From NCBI RefSeq assembly GCF_003403035.1, contig NZ_QURN01000012.1, positions 88,301 to 152,300 on the forward strand: a DNA stretch of 64,000 nucleotides, given 5' to 3'. This stretch comes from Mesorhizobium denitrificans (GTDB lineage Bacteria; Pseudomonadota; Alphaproteobacteria; Rhizobiales; Rhizobiaceae). The notes below the pieces were generated by a model. That model did no database searches, had not been told where the DNA came from, and saw only the letters and a list, made by a program, of their open reading frames with translations. Positions 60,971 to 64,000 of the stretch are shown here, piece after piece. Position 1 is the stretch's first letter; each line of letters opens with the position of its first letter. Both the position numbers and the translations under genes were made by a program.

Positions 60971-60985
60971 GTCTGACTACCTCTC

Positions 60986-61819
60986 TTAGCTCTTGCGCGC
61001 GTGGCGCGAGCGCATGATGAACTTGTCGGTCGACTTGTTGGACCGGGTCTTCTTGCCCTTTGTCGGCTTACCCCAAGGCGTAACCGGATGACGGCCACCA
61101 GAAGTACGGCCTTCACCACCACCATGCGGATGGTCAACCGGGTTCATGGTCACGCCGCGATTGTGCGGACGCTTGCCGAGCCAGACCTTACGGCCAGCCT
61201 TACCCAGGTTTACGTTGCCATGGTCTGGGTTCGAAACCGCGCCAACCGTCGCAAAGCAGGAGCCGTGAACGATGCGCTGCTCGCCAGAGTTCAAACGAAG
61301 GATCGCCATGCCCTGGTCGCGACCGACGAGCTGAGCATAAGTACCAGCCGAACGAGCAACCTGACCGCCCTTGCCGGGCTTCAGTTCAACGTTGTGTACA
61401 ATCGTACCAACCGGCATTGCCGACAGCGGCATCGCATTGCCCGGCTTAACGTCAACCGACGCGCCAGCAACAACCTTATCACCTGCAGCAAGACGCTGCG
61501 GAGCAAGGATATAGTTCAGTTCGCCGTCCTCATACTTGATGAGCGCGATAAATGCCGAACGGTTCGGATCGTACTCCAAACGCTCGACAGTCGCCGTCAT
61601 GTCGAACTTACGACGCTTGAAATCGATGATGCGGTAGCTACGCTTGTGGCCGCCACCGATAAAGCGGGCAGTAATACGACCGTAGTTATTGCGTCCGCCC
61701 GACTTCGTCAGACCCTCGGTCAAACCCTTCACAGGCTTGCCCTTGTAGAGGCTCGAACGGTCGACCAGGACAAGCTGGCGCGTACTCGGCGTCGTCGGCT
61801 TATAGGTTTTCAATGCCAT
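60986..61819 (-). CDS. rplB: 50S ribosomal protein L2
   Basis: Largest conserved large-subunit core protein, needed for subunit association and for the peptidyl transferase centre. The 277-residue product starts [21 protein letters not shown] and has the OB-fold and SH3-like domains. The C-terminal signature is [23 protein letters not shown], here [19 protein letters not shown], with the functionally important His. It lies between rplW (22 nt) and rpsS (15 nt). Confidence 0.98.
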   Translation of the reverse strand: MALKTYKPTTPSTRQLVLVDRSSLYKGKPVKGLTEGLTKSGGRNNYGRITARFIGGGHKRSYRIIDFKRRKFDMTATVERLEYDPNRSAFIALIKYEDGELNYILAPQRLAAGDKVVAGASVDVKPGNAMPLSAMPVGTIVHNVELKPGKGGQVARSAGTYAQLVGRDQGMAILRLNSGEQRIVHGSCFATVGAVSNPDHGNVNLGKAGRKVWLGKRPHNRGVTMNPVDHPHGGGEGRTSGGRHPVTPWGKPTKGKKTRSNKSTDKFIMRSRHARKS

Positions 61820-61841
61820 TGTTCTATCCTCGCGCCCCTGC

Positions 61842-62135
61842 TCAGAGCCCCGTAGCGACGTCGATGGTATCGCCGTCAGCCAGCGTCACGATCGCTTTTT
61901 TAACATCGCTCAGGCGACCAACGGTGCCGCGGAACCGCTTCACCTTGCCCTTGCGAACCAATGTGTTGACGCCGGTTACCTTAACGCCAAACAGCGCTTC
62001 TACCGCCGCCTTGATCTCTGGCTTCGTCGCTTTCCGAGCGACGTTGAAAACGACCTGGTTCTGTTCAGAAGCCATAGTCGACTTTTCAGTGATCGCCGGG
62101 CTGACGATCACGTCATAATGGCGAAGATCGGTCAT
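61842..62135 (-). CDS. rplW: 50S ribosomal protein L23
   Basis: Exit-site protein, docking point for trigger factor and the signal recognition particle. The 97-residue product has [27 protein letters not shown] and the signature [24 protein letters not shown]. Its ATG overlaps the rplD stop by 4 nt (62132-62135), so translation is coupled. The next gene rplB starts 22 nt downstream. Confidence 0.98.
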   Translation of the reverse strand: MTDLRHYDVIVSPAITEKSTMASEQNQVVFNVARKATKPEIKAAVEALFGVKVTGVNTLVRKGKVKRFRGTVGRLSDVKKAIVTLADGDTIDVATGL

Positions 62136-62752
62136 TTGAAGCGCTCCTCAAGAGCCTCGACAGCCGCCTTCGAAAGGACCAGCGTACCGCGGCGCAGAAT
62201 GTCATATACGTTGATGCCCTGAACCGGCAGAACATCAATGTTGTGCAACGCACGAGCTGCACGGGCAAAGTTCAGATCAACCTCTGCACCGCCGATGACC
62301 AACGCATTGGTCAGGCCCAGCGTTTCAAAGTTTGCCGCAAGCGCCTTGGTCTTCGCGTCGGCAAGCTTCAGCTCATCAATCACGATGATGCTAGCAGACT
62401 TTGCTTTGGCAGACAGAGCGTGCTTGAGACCAAGCGCACGAACCTTCTTCGGAAGATCGTGCTCATGGCTACGAACAACCGGGCCGTGCGCCTTGCCACC
62501 GCCACGAAACTGCGGAGCGCGTGCCGAAGAGTGACGAGCGCGGCCCGTTCCCTTCTGCTTGTACATCTTGGCGCCAGTGCGAGCGATATCCGCGCGGCCC
62601 TTTGCCTGATGGGTGCCCTGCTGCTTCTTAGCAAGCTGCCAACGCACAACGCGCTGCAAAATGTCTTCGCGAGGTTCAAGGCCGAAAATCTCTTCCGAGA
62701 GCTTCAGCTTGCCGGCATCCTTGCCAGCGAGTGTGGTGATCTTGAGGTCCAT
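62132..62752 (-). CDS. rplD: 50S ribosomal protein L4
   Basis: Tunnel-lining protein and, in enterobacteria, regulator of the S10 operon. The 206-residue product has [42 protein letters not shown], which includes the tunnel loop, then [23 protein letters not shown]. It ends [25 protein letters not shown]. It overlaps rplC by one base and rplW by four. No equivalent of the E. coli S10 leader is assigned here. Confidence 0.98.
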   Translation of the reverse strand: MDLKITTLAGKDAGKLKLSEEIFGLEPREDILQRVVRWQLAKKQQGTHQAKGRADIARTGAKMYKQKGTGRARHSSARAPQFRGGGKAHGPVVRSHEHDLPKKVRALGLKHALSAKAKSASIIVIDELKLADAKTKALAANFETLGLTNALVIGGAEVDLNFARAARALHNIDVLPVQGINVYDILRRGTLVLSKAAVEALEERFK

Positions 62753-63468
62753 TATTCGGCTCCTTCAACGGCCGGAGCTTCAGTCTTGGCGGCACCAGCA
62801 CGCAGAGCAGCCGGCTTCGGCGCATTCTCAGGCAGCGCAACCTTGACGGCGTCGCGAACCAGTATCCAGGCACCCTTTGTGCCCGGCACCGCGCCACGGA
62901 TCAGGATGAGTCCGCGATCAGCGTCGGTAGCATGGACTTCGACATTCTGCGTGGTCACGCGGGTTGCACCCATGTGGCCAGCCATCTTCTTGCCCTTGAA
63001 AACCTTACCCGGATCCTGGCGCTGACCGGTAGAACCGTGCACGCGGTGAGAAACCGAGTTACCGTGGGTCGCGCGGCCACCACCGAAGTTGTGGCGCTTC
63101 ATGACACCCTGGAAGCCTTTACCAGTCGAGGTACCCGTAACGTCGACCTTCTGGCCGGCGACGAAGTGATCGACCGTGATCTCCGAGCCTACGTCCAGCA
63201 TATTGTCAGCCGAAACGCGGAACTCAGCGAGCTTTGCCTTTGGCTCGACGGAAGCTTTCGCGAAATGGCCGCGCATCGCCTTCGACGTATTCTTTACCTT
63301 GGCAAGACCGACGCCGAGCTGAACAGCATTGTAGCCGTTCTTTTCTGCCGTACGCTGTGCCACGACCTGGCAGTTCTCCATGCGAAGAACCGTGACCGGG
63401 ATATGTTCACCGGCGTCGTTGTAGACGCGGGTCATCCCGATTTTCTGAGCTATCACACCTGAACGCAT
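62752..63468 (-). CDS. rplC: 50S ribosomal protein L3
   Basis: Early-assembly protein whose loop reaches the peptidyl transferase centre. The 238-residue product starts [28 protein letters not shown]. It has the signature [29 protein letters not shown] and [23 protein letters not shown], containing the methylated Gln site. The ATG at 63468 is used, with GGAAG about 10 nt upstream; an in-frame start at 63495 would add nine unrelated residues. A 20-residue Ala/Pro-rich tail ends the protein. It is coupled to rplD by a one-base overlap. Confidence 0.98.
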   Translation of the reverse strand: MRSGVIAQKIGMTRVYNDAGEHIPVTVLRMENCQVVAQRTAEKNGYNAVQLGVGLAKVKNTSKAMRGHFAKASVEPKAKLAEFRVSADNMLDVGSEITVDHFVAGQKVDVTGTSTGKGFQGVMKRHNFGGGRATHGNSVSHRVHGSTGQRQDPGKVFKGKKMAGHMGATRVTTQNVEVHATDADRGLILIRGAVPGTKGAWILVRDAVKVALPENAPKPAALRAGAAKTEAPAVEGAE

Positions 63469-63530
63469 TGGTTCATCTTCCTTCAGAGGAGCCATTGGAA
63501 ATTATCCTCCGGCTCTTGTTCCTTGCTCGA

Positions 63531-63839
63531 TTAGAGCTTGATTTCGACGTCGACACCTGCCGCGAGGTCGAGCTTCATAAGAGCATCGACGGTTTGCGGA
63601 GTTGGATCGACGATGTCGAGCAAACGCTTATGCGTACGCATTTCGAACTGCTCACGGCTCTTCTTATCGATGTGCGGCGACCGATTCACAGTGAACTTCT
63701 CGATCCGGGTCGGAAGCGGGATCGGACCACGGACGTTTGCGCCAGTGCGCTTCGCCGTAGAAACGATCTCGCGCGTCGAAGCGTCGAGCACACGATGGTC
63801 AAACGCCTTGAGGCGAATACGGATATTTTGGCCGTTCAT
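63531..63839 (-). CDS. rpsJ: 30S ribosomal protein S10
   Basis: Head protein; also NusE, partner of NusB and NusG in antitermination and transcription-translation coupling. The 102-residue product starts [25 protein letters not shown] and has [40 protein letters not shown]. An in-frame GTG at 63842 is also possible; AAGGA lies 8-11 nt upstream of the pair. It is the first gene of the S10 part, 68 nt after tuf. Confidence 0.98.
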   Translation of the reverse strand: MNGQNIRIRLKAFDHRVLDASTREIVSTAKRTGANVRGPIPLPTRIEKFTVNRSPHIDKKSREQFEMRTHKRLLDIVDPTPQTVDALMKLDLAAGVDVEIKL

Positions 63840-63867
63840 CACTTCAGTTTTCCTTGTTCTGGCGCGG

Positions 63868-63889
63868 CGCGGGCGAATTCCCGCCCGCG
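63868..63889 (-). promoter_or_regulatory. Hairpin between tuf and rpsJ
   Basis: Perfect 8-bp GC stem CGCGGGCG/CGCCCGCG (63882-63889 with 63868-63875) with a 6-nt loop, starting 18 nt after the tuf stop codon. It has no U-tract, so read-through from tuf into the S10 cluster remains possible. Confidence 0.65.
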
Positions 63890-63907
63890 ACAGATCATTG
63901 TTCTTTT

Positions 63908-64000
63908 TTACTCGATGATGCTTGCGACGACGCCAGCGCCGACGGTGCGACCGCCTTCGCGGATAGCGAAGCGCAGCTTCTCTTCCATGGCGACCGGCAC
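63908..64000 (-). CDS. tuf: Elongation factor Tu (C-terminal 30 residues, cut by right edge)
   Basis: GTPase that delivers aminoacyl-tRNA to the ribosome. Only the last 30 codons and the stop are inside the window, but [20 protein letters not shown] is diagnostic of the EF-Tu C-terminal beta-barrel domain. tuf directly before rpsJ is the usual end of the str cluster, so fusA, rpsG and rpsL probably lie beyond the right edge. Whether a second tuf copy exists cannot be told here. Confidence 0.96.
   Translation of the reverse strand: MPVAMEEKLRFAIREGGRTVGAGVVASIIE

Overview
The window is a contiguous piece of chromosome from an alphaproteobacterium, most likely of the order Hyphomicrobiales (Rhizobiales). 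The evidence is the gene neighbourhoods rne / cell-wall amidase / PBP1A and aroQ-accB-accC-aat, adk lying between secY and rpsM, an RNase E with a long charged insertion in its S1 region, a DUF2336 protein, and a GC-rich sequence. Coding density is very high. I see no insertion sequence, prophage, integrase, CRISPR array or compositional island. This is core genome, not an accessory region.

Layout. 1-6638: PBP1A (cut by the left edge) and a secreted cell-wall amidase run leftwards; rne runs rightwards behind a 595-nt leader. 6651-13186: an aminotransferase, then a periplasmic quality-control pair (M48-TPR protease and DsbA-like oxidoreductase), aroQ, the acetyl-CoA carboxylase subunits accB-accC, and aat. 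13224-19638: dnaE, a propionyl-CoA-type biotin carboxylase (pccA) and a DUF1345 membrane protein. 19727-24324: a tandem glycine riboswitch in front of gcvT-gcvH-gcvP. 24342-36611: mixed housekeeping genes, namely a diguanylate cyclase, parE, DUF2336, a MaoC/CitE-like pair, a flavin reductase, a nitroreductase, a three-repeat periplasmic protein, an OmpA-like lipoprotein, a PLP enzyme, a sugar 1-dehydrogenase and an L-2-hydroxyglutarate oxidase-like enzyme.

36743-64000 is one long leftward block holding the translation and transcription genes. In transcription order it reads tuf (cut by the right edge), the S10 cluster (rpsJ-rplC-rplD-rplW-rplB-rpsS-rplV-rpsC-rplP-rpmC-rpsQ), the spc cluster (rplN to rplO, secY, adk), the alpha cluster (rpsM-rpsK-rpoA-rplQ), tRNA-Trp, secE-nusG, rplK-rplA-rplJ-rplL and rpoB-rpoC. 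The secE/rif part lies downstream of the alpha cluster instead of upstream of the str/S10 part, and rpsL-rpsG-fusA do not follow rpoC. This is a reordered version of the usual bacterial arrangement.

The most unusual signal is in the spacers of this block. Nearly every spacer longer than about 60 nt contains a perfect or near-perfect GC-rich hairpin, usually 1-21 nt after the upstream stop codon and mostly without a U-tract. The hairpins have unrelated sequences, so they are not a dispersed repeat family. They could be mRNA 3'-end protectors, processing sites or attenuators. The rplJ leader also has a structured region resembling an L10 autoregulatory site.
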